Assembly (NCBI GenBank): GCA_023091665.1
Contig: JALJCQ010000022.1
Location: 310,001-374,000, forward strand
Direction: 5' to 3'
DNA length: 64,000 nt
From: Pythium myriotylum
Taxonomy: Eukaryota > Oomycota > Peronosporomycetes > Pythiales > Pythiaceae
Below are positions 38,944-49,520 of this stretch, one piece after another (positions within the stretch are counted from its first letter, which is position 1; the number at the start of each line of letters is the position of its first letter). The translations under genes were made by a program, and so were the position numbers. Below the pieces are notes generated by a model. The model made no database searches. It saw only the letters and a program-made list of their open reading frames with translations, and was not told the DNA's origin.

Positions 38944-39006
38944 GGTGTCCTAAAGTGTCCTAAACCATCCTAATGTGTCCTAAAGTGTCCTAAAGTGTCC
39001 TAAAAC
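38944..39006 (+). repeat. TGTCCTAAAG iterons near the left MULE end
   Basis: About six units of TGTCCTAAAG or close variants repeat every 9-11 bp. The same TGTCC core is iterated in the TIRs. This is a plausible array of transposase-binding sites, or part of the promoter of the transposase gene starting at 39113. Confidence 0.75.
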
Positions 39007-39112
39007 GTTTTTACAACAGTAATTACCATGTATCCATATCAGATTAGGAGGGTTTAGGGTACGTGGCGGGTGAATTGGTGGAGCAGAGCTCTTGTTAGCG
39101 CCACCACCGAGG

Positions 39113-40516
39113 ATGCCATCTTCGGTCACGTACTCAGTGAGCAAAATGCTTCGAAACGATCATTTGTACGTCAAGAAGCGAACGAATAAGAAGACGGGGA
39201 CAATCTACTGGTATTGTCAACAGTGGCGGAAAGGCTGTGAAGCTCGAACAATTGAGAAGGGCGAAGTTTATGTTGACAAGAACGAGCATACGTGCAAAAC
39301 CACGATTCCAAACCAGGAAGTTGATGTTCGCAGAGACATGCGTATTGCTTTGGAAAGAGAGGCTATGAGTAGGATTGACTCAATGCCTACTCTTGTGTGG
39401 GAAGATGTGATGGCCGAGATGCGCAAGCTGCACGAGAAGCATCTGACCATCATTCCTAAGACCCAAGGGATCTCGATTGTGAAGACTGTACGCGCCCGAG
39501 CCAGTGGCGGTGACGCTATACGCGCGCTGGAAGAGAATGCGCTGCGTTGCCTCGCACCCGATGACAAGCGTCCGTTTCAAATCGAGAACTCGGCCAAAAC
39601 CACTGCGACTGGGGAGACTGAGCGAATCCTTTTGTTTGGCCATCCTGAGTTGGTGCGATTGCTGCGCTATCGTGGTTGCAACGTCTACATTGACGGAACG
39701 TTCAAAATGGCTCCTCCCGGCTTTTCTCAGTGCTTGATTATCATGGTGCACGACCCCTCAGTGGATCTCTACGTGCCGGTCATGTACGCACTTGTCAACC
39801 GAAAGAACCAGGATACTTATTGGAGTGTACTGAATTCGGTTATTGTGGCTACGGATCGAATGCTTGAGCCTGCGACAGTTACTTGTGATTTTGAACAAGC
39901 GTTGATCAACGCTGTGGTGGAACAGTTCCCGAAAGTGACCGTGATTGGCTGTTTGTTTCATTTCAAACAGGCCATGCGCCGCAAGTTGATTGATCTTGGT
40001 ATTCCAACCGACAAAGTCAGTGAAATCATGCAGAAGAATAAGTTGGACCTGCTGACCATCATTCCATCAGCCGATATCGAGAAGGTATGTACATTCCGTT
40101 TTTCACGTGTCTGAGATCTCATTGTGGTCGTGCGACTATTGTACGGTATCAGTTTCGTCCGCTCCGTCACAGATGAGAGTGGGGCGAAGCAGAAATGGAA
40201 TCAGTTTTGGCAGTACTTCCGGTGCACCTGGATGGGCCGGTATGATGTGAGTATGTGGAACGTAAGCGCAATGGCTGAGCATGATATCCCTATCCAAAAT
40301 CGCACGAACAACCCTCTCGAAAAGTACAATCGTGATTTCGGGGAGCGTTTCAAGCGTGCACGCCCAAGTCTCGCTACTTTTGTTCAGACTGCGAAAGCTG
40401 ACAGCATTCGCTATGCTCAGCTGATTGAGGACATCAAGAAAGGACACGCCGAGCCACCATCCCATGCCCAAGGGGTTGAAATTGTTATTCCACAGGAATT
40501 CCTCGACTTCCAGTAG
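39113..40516 (+). pseudogene. MULE transposase with FLYWCH-like finger
   Basis: The ATG at 39113 begins the frame (MPSSVTYSV..). The N-terminal FLYWCH-like finger is seen as LYVKKRTNKKTGTIYWYCQQWRKGCEART..NEHTC. The MULE core has YIDGTFKMAPPGF (first Asp), TCDFEQALI (second Asp), CLFHFKQAMRRKL and, downstream, NRTNNPLEKYNRDF (Glu). The frame runs to a TGA at 40112-40114. It is open again in the same frame from 40145 (GISFVRSVTDESG) to the stop at 40516. The 60-nt stretch 40085-40144 starts GTATGT and interrupts the expected protein exactly, but ends in AC rather than AG. It may be an unusual intron or a disabling insertion, so the gene could still be active. Confidence 0.75.
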
Positions 40517-40624
40517 AAGAACCACTACCAGAGTCAGATCCTCAATAGAATGACAAGATTCTCTAAGTTCACGATGCTTGGTCCACTTGTCCTAAACCTG
40601 ACCGAAAATCCTGAAAGCTTACCA

Positions 40625-40675
40625 AAGATCGTAGGACAAATTGGACAGAATAGGACACCAGTCGGACACATTTTC
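40625..40675 (-). repeat. right TIR of the nested MULE
   Basis: Perfect inverted copy of 38758-38808. Confidence 0.9.
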
Positions 40676-42124
40676 TCCTCCCGGTGCTGGAGGCGCATGA
40701 GCTGACTGCTGCAGATGCAAACCAAACGCAAGTGGCGCCGAAACCACTGGAGCGACGGCAGGTTGCTGGAAACAGTAGTTGTTAGGATCAACAAACCGTT
40801 GTGGTTGGACTTCTGGTCGAGCTGGACCAAACGCAAGGCTCTGACCGGCTGACTGGCTCGATGAAGACTGAACCAGGTCTGTCGGTGCGCGCGTACCAGC
40901 TTGCGGTGCCAGGAACGAGAACTGACTAGTTCGAAGACTCGATTGCCGGCCTGGAATACCGTCACTCGAGCTCAGAATCGACTCTGGCTTGCGTATGGCG
41001 TGGACGTCGACTGGGGATCTGGACGACACCGTCGGAGACCGTTGCTCGGGTCGAATACTTCGAAACCTGATCCACTCCTGGACTTCCAGCGAGAGTAGAT
41101 ATCTAGCTGACCGGACCTTCACCTCGACTTCGTGCAGATGGAGGCCTGCTAGCTCTGGGGCATGGCGAAGTGCAGCTGGGACCAAGTTCATGAACGAATA
41201 CCCAGCTTCGAACAGAGCAGACTGGATCAATGCCAACATCTCGATGCCAGATAGACCTTCTAGCCGGACAACGTGCAGGACGCTTCGTGGCGACAGCGGA
41301 TTCGTCGTGCTGATAATGTCGAAAAGCTTCAACCACGAGCCTGGCTCGTGAAACTTGTCCAGCACATCCGAGCTTCGCTCGATGACTTGTCTGGGCCCGA
41401 GGTTGGGCGATCCAGCTTCTCGAGGCAGGATACGGTCTTCCGGTGCGTGACTCCAGATGTCAACGCACTCCTGGATCACGAAGGCGTCGTGAATCTTGGA
41501 GCGACCACTTCTGGCGGCTGAAACGTCTCCCAGCTCATCGCCTGGATGGACTAGGTCCCTCGCACGGTTGTCGCGAGCCGTCATCTCGGTTCCAGGTCGC
41601 GACTTCACGACTTCGTCGGTCGAACTGGTACTTGGCGACTTCCCAGCTACTGGCTTGCCACCACGACCTTTTCCTGGCTTCCCAGCCTTCTTCCTAGCCT
41701 TCGAAGCTGCTTCGGCTTGGTCTTGGAGGCTGGACTTGGTCTTACCAGCTCGCAAAGCGACGTCACCCAGATCAAGACTGCTGATATTAGCACGAGGTGA
41801 GCCATACTCAGTGCTTCCTTTGCGCGGGCTAGCTCGGTGTGGGATTGCCGAGCCAGAAGGCTCCTTTTCATCGTCGTCGTCAGGCATAAGCACACGACGA
41901 CGGGCAGCGGAGGACTGCCCCATCTTGCCAACGACTTGCTGGCGTGAAACAGCTCCACGACCGCCAGAGCGGGTCGTAGGCTGGCTGGTGGTGCCGGAAC
42001 GCTGACTAGCTTCCTGGACACCGGTCGACTGGTCTTCATCTACCACAAACGAGAATGGTTTGACCATCTCGGCCTGGTTAGTGTCAGACTCACCAATAGC
42101 GGACATACTCGCACGACCAGTACT

Positions 42125-42144
42125 AGCTCCTGGCATACGCACCA
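42125..42144 (-). promoter_or_regulatory. primer-binding-site region of the gypsy element
   Basis: TGGTGCGTATGCCAGGAGCT begins two bases inside the 5' LTR. It includes the gag ATG (42136-42134). It is identical to 3097-3116. The priming tRNA was not determined. Confidence 0.55.
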
Positions 42145-42146
42145 GT

Positions 42147-43277
42147 TGTGATGAAGTGCGCTGCCTTTTCGCTAGCTTCTGGAGCTGGAAAAGGGTATAG
42201 ACCTAGCGTGTATATGGGGAATGCACGCAGGCGAACTTGGGTCCGTTGTGAAAACCCAAGTTCTGGCTTCGTACCTCACGTTATGTATCCCTTGACCGGT
42301 TCTTTTGAGCTTTGAAGTATGGGGAAATACGTCCACTTGGAGTATTCCACGAACCCAAGATGGCTCAACCAGCTCTAGGTAACGATGAGGACCAGTCTTT
42401 TGATACACAAATACAAACGACACACTTAGACCCAGGACGGAAGACTAACTTCGATCCGCTGGGTCTCGCCTGGGACGGAGGACGACCTCGATCCGCCAGG
42501 ACACTGGAAATCCCCTCTGGGATCTAGGAAACTCTCTCTCAACCAAATGAAGTGTATTACTTTAACTGGGGAACTACGAGCAGTTCCCAGCTATCGCAAC
42601 ACAAGAATACGCAAGAATATGGAGTGCTCCAGGTCTCTAGTACAAACTAGTACCCTTCGCAGGTGCCTCAAGGGCTGGAAAGGGGGTTGGCTCCTCTCCT
42701 CACTCGCAAACACACCAATACCCACGCACCAGCAGCCAGACACACGCGCACACAGTCCACTACGGCAAATCCAACACGCGCAGGCTTACCTTGTGGTGTA
42801 GACGCTGGGTCCTCCCGCGGTTTGACGGAGGAGACTTGGGGAGTTGAGAGCAAAAAGCGAAGTCTTTTGAATACAGGGTAAAACCCTAAGGGGAGCCAGG
42901 AACTGGCTCCCTGAACCCTACCTACTTAACTACCAGATCTGATAATAACCCTACTCTGTGTGGTCTAACTGGAAATTGCACAATCCGAACTGGGAAAACC
43001 GGTAAAAACCAGTTTCCGGAATGGATGAATCTGGTCAACATCCGGAGAAAGCCAGCTCAAACCAGACAGAAAATCACCCACTGGGAAGGTCCAGTGGATG
43101 AACCCAGTTCCTGGCACACTGTGCCAGACTGGAAAGGTGGGTGAGTAGCTGGTACAGTGTACCAGGCTACTGCCACCTACTAACTCTTGTCATTTAATTT
43201 CCTAGCTACTGATCCAGCTCTGTGCCAGCTCCCACAACCTGGGACCAGGCAGCGAGAGACGCGGGCACTTCGTCTCA
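42147..43277 (-). repeat. gypsy 5' LTR
   Basis: 1131 bp, ending CATCACA on the minus strand, two bases before the PBS-like TGGTGCGTATGCC. It should carry the promoter of the element. Confidence 0.95.
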
Positions 43278-44430
43278 CGAGTTAAATCTTGAACGAGTGG
43301 AGTTGACGAAGGGCGCTTCCGGCAAAAAAAACTTTCCCAGGTGATTCCCGATTGAAGCTGAAAAGCTGGTATTTTTGTATCCCTGCAAGATCCTTGTACA
43401 CGGGCTCAAGGATCTTAACTCACCTGATTGCTCTTGCGTCGACGGCATGCATACCCGCAATTTCAGTCTCCGAAGTGGTTGGCGCGCGTGACATGTTGTT
43501 TCGGTAAATTGCACAGATATCGCAAACGTTGGACTGAGGCGACCGCACACGAATATTCTTGCAGCGATCATTGACGATCCCCACGAATGCTGAGAGGGAT
43601 GGAAAGCGAACGTCTTGGGTACGAGGAGAGGAAGACAGAAATAGTTCGTACTCCTTGTGAATGCGCTCCCAGGTGAAATGTGCTGGCAAGAAGGTGATCG
43701 ATTCACGAACTTGGTGGCGGAAAGTGGTCCCGTCGACCGTTTCCTGGCGGCGAAACCGAACAGCACTGTGATCCCCCGCACACTGAGCAAAATGCTGGAT
43801 CCACATAGCGACACGGTCGTGATCTAGTTTCTGAGCGTTCTTGTTCCGTTCGTTCTTGTGCGCTTCCAGGCTGATGACACCACGCTTAACTTGACTTCGT
43901 GCCAGCCGCAACGTGTTGTTCGTGAGATCGTAGCTGGCCTGGAAGGCTGCTTTGCATACCTCACCACAGAAGGGGATCAAATATACGTAGCGGTCGCGCT
44001 GGACTTTTCCATACTGCCGCTTCGTCCCAACGACGGCGGCACTAATCGCCAGGGCGTTTAAGACGCTGGAACGTCTAGCGTCTTTGCTCATTTCGCGAAG
44101 TGATCGCACTAGCTTCTCAACGGCAGCCTTGTCGCGACTGAGACAGGTCTTCTCGCAGCACTTGTAACTGGATAGCTGAATGACTCTAGCGTGGATGTCT
44201 GGGTCCTCGAGAGGAGGCACCCACACCTCGTTACAACACGAGTCTTCTTCTTCATCGTCGCTGCAACTGGACGCAAAGTCGAAGGCGGAGTCGCTGCCGC
44301 AGCTGTCGCTGCCATGATCGCTGAAGTTGTCGCTAGAATCGTCGCGCTCGAGAAGCCCTCGTAGTCCTTCGGGAACGACCATTTTTCGTGGAGTGACGGG
44401 TTGTCTGCCTCCGAGAGGTGTTTTATTCAT
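43278..44430 (-). pseudogene. DDE-like (DUF7869-type) gene, copy 2, split by gypsy
   Basis: From the ATG at 44430 (MNKTPLGGRQPVTPRK) the first exon has an acidic Ser/Asp stretch, YKCCEKTCLSRDKAAVEKLVRSL, a central helical region and SNVCDICAIYRNNM..VDARAI, ending at 43424. A 41-bp intron (43383-43423, GTGAGT..TTGCAG) is likely. The next exon reads QSGITWESFFCRKRPSSTPLVQDLTR up to the gypsy insertion at 43278 and continues at 26096. The middle part with the QNKN and GHTKN motifs, present in copy 1 at 19.4-19.7 kb, is absent, so an internal deletion preceded the gypsy insertion. Confidence 0.62.
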
Positions 44431-44735
44431 GTTCAATTCAAGTTTCTTTTTTGAAACTTCAATCGCCCATTCCCACAAAAACACAATTTTGTACCTAACC
44501 GAAGCAACTTCTTTGGCCGTTTTTCTCGAAAAAACGAACTGTGGGTTAAGACGCTTTTTGTTTTGGAATGTCTCATATAAATCATGCAGCCAGCCCCTTA
44601 TTATAAAACATCACCCCGATATAGGTGACTCAGGATGTCCGCCCATACATTTCCTCTTCAGGACGCTTTTGTAAGAGTTCGCATTCACGCCGAATGCCTC
44701 TTTCAGAAGAGCATTCCGACCCTATTACAGCGCAA
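44431..44735. other. promoter-side flank of the DDE-like gene
   Basis: AT-rich, no gene seen. It is probably the 5' flank of the minus-strand gene starting at 44430. Confidence 0.4.
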
Positions 44736-44940
44736 TTATCGTAGGAGCCCCACACGAAGTTCTTCAACGTAGAAGCATGGGGACGACTTCACAAACGGCC
44801 AAATAAAGTTCAGCACCTCTGGAGGATAGCGACTCCGGCGCTGACTGCGCTCTCCCGTTATGCGACCGTACCGCTCAAAGTTCACAGGCCAGCGCCGGAG
44901 ACTACGTGCGGAGACACCCATTACTCTCGCTGTGGCCACC
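44736..44940 (-). pseudogene. transposase helix-turn-helix fragment
   Basis: Minus-strand LVATARVMGVSARSLRRWPVNFERYGRITGERSQRRSRYPPEVLNFIWPFVKSSPCFYVEELRVGL. This is a winged-helix/HTH N-terminus of a Tc1/IS630-like transposase. A TAG directly precedes the Leu, there is no ATG, and no catalytic domain follows, so it is a scrap. Confidence 0.55.
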
Positions 44941-45321
44941 AACTAGACGCCGTATACTTCCACGTACACGAGCGTGCCCGCACGCCAGCGGCCGAATCCA
45001 TCCTGCCCATTTGCCGCTGTGGTCACTACACACTGTGTGGTTACACCGAACGTTAACTTACATGAACCCTGGATTATCCAATTTGTTAACCATGTTTGGG
45101 GTCCCTTGCCAGCAGCTGTGTGAGCTTATGACGGGCGGCAAAAAGTCTGATTTTGACAATATATCTCAAAGATTTGACATTACCGTATAATTCGGAAAGA
45201 TCTGAACATCGGAAAGATATGAACACTGGTAACAAAGTGACTTGGTTTCGAAAGTGACATCTCCCGCCCATAATTCAACCACGGATCCAATTATACCCAA
45301 TCAAATTACGATTTCTTCAAC
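44941..45321. other. no gene seen; short repeats
   Basis: CGGAAAGATCTGAACAT and CGGAAAGATATGAACAC lie in tandem at about 45193-45228, and a related GTCGGAAACATCTGAAC is at 46684-46700 beyond the pogo-like gene. These may be terminal motifs of that element, but inverted ends could not be fixed. Confidence 0.4.
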
Positions 45322-46591
45322 CTATGTCTCGCTTTCAGACTCGATCGTTGCTTGCATCGCCTCCACGGTTGCGTGCCCAAGCACAGCAGCTTCCTCGTTA
45401 TCACCGTCGAAGAACGGCCCGGCAGCATCGAAAGCGTTGATGATCGTCTCGCTCGAAATGGAGCGAAGCGCACTCATGGCCCTCTCGAACATGAACCGAC
45501 GCATCTGTGGGGCCGTCTTGGGAGCCGGAAGGAATGAATAGTACTCGACGTACTCGCGTCGCATCCTCGCCTTGAAAGGCGTCATCACACCAACGTCGAG
45601 CGGCTGAGACACACCGGTACAGCCCGACGGAACGTTGAGTACGTCCGTGGCAGCTTCGGAAAGCTTCTCAGCAACTTTAGATGCCATGTGGATCTTGAGC
45701 GAGTCTAGAATAAGTAGAGAGTGAGTCTCGACAGTAGGGAAGAACGCGTAATTGATCCACTCCTGCATCACGCGGTCGTCAAACCACGCGTTCTCCTGCA
45801 CGGAAAACGTCGCAACACCCGGGGGCGCGAAGAAACGGACTTCTTTCTCGACCTCACCCCCCCGCAGCATCCTTGAACACGAAATGAGGAGGGAACACAA
45901 CGCCGTCCGCTCGCACGAGCAGCGCGATCGTCACGCGACACGACGTTGGCCCCTCCGTGATGCACGGGACCGTCTCAGCGCCGACCTCTTCGACTGTCGT
46001 AATGACCTTGGCGTCTCCAAAAAGCGCGGTTTGATCCATGTTGAGCACGCGTTTTCTCACGGGGCTGCCTGCGCTTCCAAACGCGTCCTTGAGAAAGTTC
46101 TTCACGGTGGCTGAGATCAGAATCTTCTCAGCCACCAAGTTTGCGCGCGAGGGGCGCTCTGCGGTCGTGATGCGACGTAGCGTGAGATTGGACCGAAGCA
46201 TAAATCGCCCATACCACAGGAGACACGCGTTGTCGGACTTGTTCTCGAAGAACCACGGCATCATGCGCTTGGCCGCCGTGGTGATCAGCAAACGACTCAC
46301 GGGCTTCCCCACGCGGCGGAGGTCCTTCACCCACACAACTAACTGTCCTTCCCACGGCTGCGAGTCGGAGCGAGGGCCACTTCCGCCGAGTGTGAGTGCA
46401 GTCGGGCGATCGGTGGCCCTATACTCGTCGTACTTCTGCACCCACAAAATGAGTTTCGATGGGCTCACGTCCTCTTGCATGCGGCAGAATTCACGCAGGC
46501 CGATTTGTCTGCGTTGCGCGTCGAACCACTCCTCGACCATGTTGGCGCGGAAGTCGTTCGTGTGCTTGAGATTGATTCGAGTTGGCGGCAT
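45322..46591 (-). pseudogene. pogo/Tigger-like DDE_1 transposase, one frameshift
   Basis: From the ATG at 46591 (MPPTRINLKHTNDFRANMVEEWF) come an N-terminal HTH, a CENP-B-type HTH (QPWEGQLVVWVKDLRRVGKP..ACLLWYGRFMLRSNLTLRR) and the DDE core with LNMDQTALFGDAK, then LLILDSLKIHMASKV and SQPLDVGVMTPFKARMRREY. The tail is acidic. The single lesion I see is a one-base change in a G7 run (45857-45863): the first frame stops at 45854, and the second carries EVEKEVRFFAPPGVATFS onward to 45322. A homopolymer error in the assembly would explain it as well as real decay. It is about 422 residues if joined. Confidence 0.78.
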
Positions 46592-47020
46592 CTGAAGTTT
46601 CGTGTTTTGGCGGGAGATCAGGAGGTCTCGAGGAGACGGGAGCTTTTGAACCAATAGTTTGGCTCTATTCAGTACACTGACATGTCGGAAACATCTGAAC
46701 AGCCGTGGACTGCTTGACTGGGAGAAACGTGGCAGGGTGTTCATATCGTGTGAGTGGTCTTCGCCACTTGGGAAACTGAGAAGCGAAGAATGCAAGTGGC
46801 AGCGAGGGAGAAGAAGGAGCACGCGGAGGCTCCGAGCTCCGAGAAGAACCAATTCCGGAATCGACTGGGGAGGAACTCTCAAAATTGGAAGGCGCTTCTG
46901 CATTTGATTGGCTGTGTAACGAACGTTCATGTTCATATTCGACCAATCATGACGGACAAGTACACGGCCGATTCTGATAATGGTCTTGGGATGACGCAAC
47001 TGGTCCAAGCCGCACTAAGA
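46592..47020. other. flank of the pogo-like gene, no gene seen
   Basis: Minus-strand frames here are open but have no initiating ATG and no motif. They include the 5' flank of the transposase. Confidence 0.4.
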
Positions 47021-47374
47021 TCAAAACGCGTTGCTCATGGTAACTTTACCTGAGGGACGAAGATCATCGACACGATGGAGCTCCGACGAAAGCGTCTTCT
47101 CCATGACAGAGGCCACGATTTGTTCTGCAAGTGTCACTGGACATACGAAACATGGCATTCGCGAGCACCGTTTCTCCATCAGTGTGTTGGTCATGATTGA
47201 ATTGGGGACGCCTGAATTCGTGTATAATCGGCACATAGGGGTTGACCCAGCGCACACTCTAGCGCACGCTTCATCATATACTGTATCACGAATCTTCCTG
47301 ACGCCGCTATTGATCTTTTTGTTGAAATTTCTCTTGTTGCGGTTGCAGAGCGCGGCTTTCTCCACGTCGGTCAC
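47021..47374 (-). CDS. unrecognised ORF, possibly repeat-derived
   Basis: 117 codons on the minus strand (..RNKRNFNKKINSGVRKIRDTVYDEACARVCAG..). It is moderately Cys- and Lys-rich, with no motif that I can name. It lies among transposase remnants and may be the tail of the DDE-like pseudogene at 47.9-49.5 kb. Confidence 0.25.
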   Translation of the reverse strand: MTDVEKAALCNRNKRNFNKKINSGVRKIRDTVYDEACARVCAGSTPMCRLYTNSGVPNSIMTNTLMEKRCSRMPCFVCPVTLAEQIVASVMEKTLSSELHRVDDLRPSGKVTMSNAF

Positions 47375-47604
47375 GATAAGCAGGGAGGTGGTGTTGATAA
47401 CACCACCGCCGTCCGTCAGCGCAGCAAATAACGGTTCTGCTGTTTGAACGGGGTTATCCTTTCAGACAAAACCATCCACAAGTCGGTTCAAAAAGGAGAA
47501 GTGTGCGTCCAGCATATCTCGCCCCGTTTGAGCTTCCGTATTCATATACCGGGATACACGCAGAAACGGCTAACGCCGCGTCAATTTGATGATCGAGGGG
47601 ATCC

Positions 47605-47607
<3 letters not shown>

Positions 47608-47667
<60 letters not shown>
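47608..47667 (+). repeat. C30-A30 homopolymer block
   Basis: Thirty C followed directly by thirty A. It could be a true microsatellite, a poly(A)-type insertion end, or an assembly artefact. Confidence 0.9.
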
Positions 47668-47671
<4 letters not shown>

Positions 47672-47895
47672 GATGCGTTGTCCGAGATCAACACGAGGCT
47701 TTCAAGTTGCGGGAGTTCGTCATGCAAGTGCAGGATTAGCGCCTCAAGACAAGAAATGATTTAAGTGGTGATCGCTAGAATGAGTCGTGCAGAGATTGAT
47801 CGATTGCGTACGAACCTGGAACGCATCCTGAGCACCATTGCTGACAACCATGTCACAGAATCGGAGAGATACACTTGCCCCGTCAGCTCCCGCGG

Positions 47896-49520
47896 CTAAG
47901 TCGCTTGCACTAGCATCTCGCGTGGAAGCGCTCGCTGGCGAGATGAGCATTGCCCCAACACTGACATAACGACTTTGCCGAAATACTCAATCTGGTTTTC
48001 AACTAGTTTTCTGCTGCTCACCAAAAATTCGTCAGCAAACACTGATAACCATCCATGTAACTGCACATACCCAAAAACTTCTCTTTGTGGTCTAAGTCGA
48101 CAAACAGAACGGAGTTCTTCAAAGTCGGATTTTGGGCGACAGTAATCATGGCCTCTGCAATACGCGAGTGCTGCCACACGGCTCGGGCGGTATGCTTTAT
48201 ATAGCGGTGGATCCGACCGCCTGCGCGCTTTGTGCATGCTATCATCGACTGGAGCTCTTCTGTGTGGGTTTCGCCGTCGCCTTGAACGGTCTCGATCAGT
48301 TGCACAATCTCTTCTGCAAGTCGGTCAAATGCTGAGCAGGATGTGCAGCCCCAATGGTGTTCATGAGCACACGTCCCTGCTTGTTCAAAACAACAATCAA
48401 CGACAATTCGGAACATAACACACTGAAGCACAGACGTCGTACCGTTAACCACGAGTCGCACGCAATGGAAACCCTCCGGCGATCCGTCGTAATCAGCGAG
48501 GAGATGAGACTTTAGGTCATATTTGACGAAATACTAGAGCGCCGCTGATCGAGTGAGGAGGTTTTCTACGGCTATGAAATCAAAGACCACACATACAATC
48601 AGATCGTGATATCGAGCACAGTTTTCAGCACATTACCAAGAACTCAGCGCGGAGCCGTCATTGTTCGTAACCGAACCAGAAGCTCTTTGATAATCTCGAA
48701 GGAGTCTACAACATCGTCGGTAAAATTAGACGATGCCCCGGTAATCTCCCGAACCACCAGTGTGATAAGACGTAGCAGCGAATAGAATTCGTGTCGGCCG
48801 ATCGTGCCGAGGGCCTGATGATGGCCCCAGCGAACGTACTCACCGAAGAGAAACTCCATGGTGAGGTGGCGCTTTAGGCGAGGCAACTCTACTTTAAGCG
48901 TTCCAACCATTCTCGACACAACGTGACCGTTTCGCCACGATAAGTTGCAATTATTCTGGATGAACGTCAGGGCATTCATGACTTCGTCCTTCTTCAACCG
49001 CACATAGCTTAGTCGCGTCTCCATCGGCATCCCTGACTTGAGCTACTTGAAATCTGCTCGCCTCGACGAAAAAGTAAACTCACCCAATTGTGCTGTCGTC
49101 TGCCCCCGCCAAAGATGATAGCAAGTCGCGACATCACCGATGGGTAAGGGATGCAGACATGATCGCCCATTACGAATCTTCTTGTGTCTGCTGCACCCGT
49201 TACCGCCAGGCTGGTCATGATGTTGACGAAGCTGTCTGCCTCTGCTATCGATGTGGAGCTGCCTTGTAAGACACTAAGCTTATCGACGATTCCACTGAGG
49301 ATTTTCTTTTCGTCCAGGTCTTCATTTTCCCACTCTGACACACTTCCATTATCAGTCCCACAAGTTTTCTGGAGGATCGCTGTCGCACCTTCCATAAGGT
49401 TGGTAAGCGGGATCTTTCGTACTGCAGGCAACACATGATCATTGTCTCCCTCGTCGACAAGTTGCGAGGCGATACACCGCATTTTGTGCAGAAGCAATGT
49501 TCGCGCAGCAACAAAAACAA
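47896..49520 (-). pseudogene. DDE-like transposase family with C-x-C and YFGK motifs, broken
   Basis: From about 49520 (MSIVFVAARTLLLHKMRC..) the first exon ends near GGRRQHNW with a GTGAGT donor (49077 region). The next part (49020-48644) reads LKKDEVMNALTFIQNNCNLSWRN..HLTMEFLFGEYVRWGHHQALGTIGRHEFYSLLRLI. After a gap, 48461-48018 gives CAHEHHWGCTSCSAFDRLAEEI..HTEELQSMIACTKRAGGRIHRYIKH and FVDLDHKEKFLGM (a likely catalytic Asp). A frameshift leads to ENQIEYFGKVVMSVLG. HxHxxxCxxC, a central Asp and YFGKxGxS occur in a widespread unnamed transposase-like family known from animals and oomycetes. The assignment is from memory. Confidence 0.45.

Larger units (their letters stand above)
38751..40682 (+). 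mobile_element. MULE with 51-bp perfect TIRs, nested in gypsy gag
   Basis: Direct repeats GGTGCTGG at 38743-38750 and 40683-40690 fit an 8-bp target duplication. Just inside, 38758-38808 and 40625-40675 are perfect 51-bp inverted repeats, with slightly divergent outermost bases. The 1940-bp net gain agrees with the frame change between the two gag halves. The element has one transposase gene on the plus strand. The perfect TIRs inside a nearly intact gypsy element indicate a very recent insertion. Confidence 0.85.
37200..42136 (-). pseudogene. gypsy gag, interrupted by a MULE insertion
   Basis: The front part (42136-40683, from ATG in the PBS region) is Ser/Gly/Lys-rich and includes a helical segment (HDAFVIQECVDIWSH..EPGSWLKLFDIISTTNPLSPRS). 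The MULE lies at 38751-40682. The back part (38742-37200) has a retrotransposon-gag domain (LWYKEYVYLADSDYWTDTER, LRGPAEAWLQQLG) and three zinc knuckles (CFNCDEPGHWASDC, CSLCEAPGHRPESC, CSFCDEVHSPGDC). Leaving out the MULE and one 8-bp target copy, the two parts total 2997 nt in one frame, 998 residues, ending at the frameshift site. A possible in-TIR ATG at 38792 could start a shortened gag. The lesion is the insertion alone. Confidence 0.85.
26097..43277 (-). mobile_element. 17.2-kb Ty3/gypsy element with dual RNase H and chromodomain
   Basis: Two 1131-bp LTRs (TGAGACG..CATCACA on the minus strand) differ at one position that I noticed. They are flanked by CGAG at 26093-26096 and 43278-43281. 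In element order: LTR, PBS region, gag (interrupted by a MULE), a -1 slippery site, pol with protease, RT, RNase H, archaeal-type RNase H, integrase and chromodomain, an antisense ORF, a purine tract, LTR. Without the MULE the element is about 15.2 kb. The near identity of the LTRs points to recent insertion. Gypsy elements with a second, archaeal-like RNase H are known from oomycetes and plants. Confidence 0.95.
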
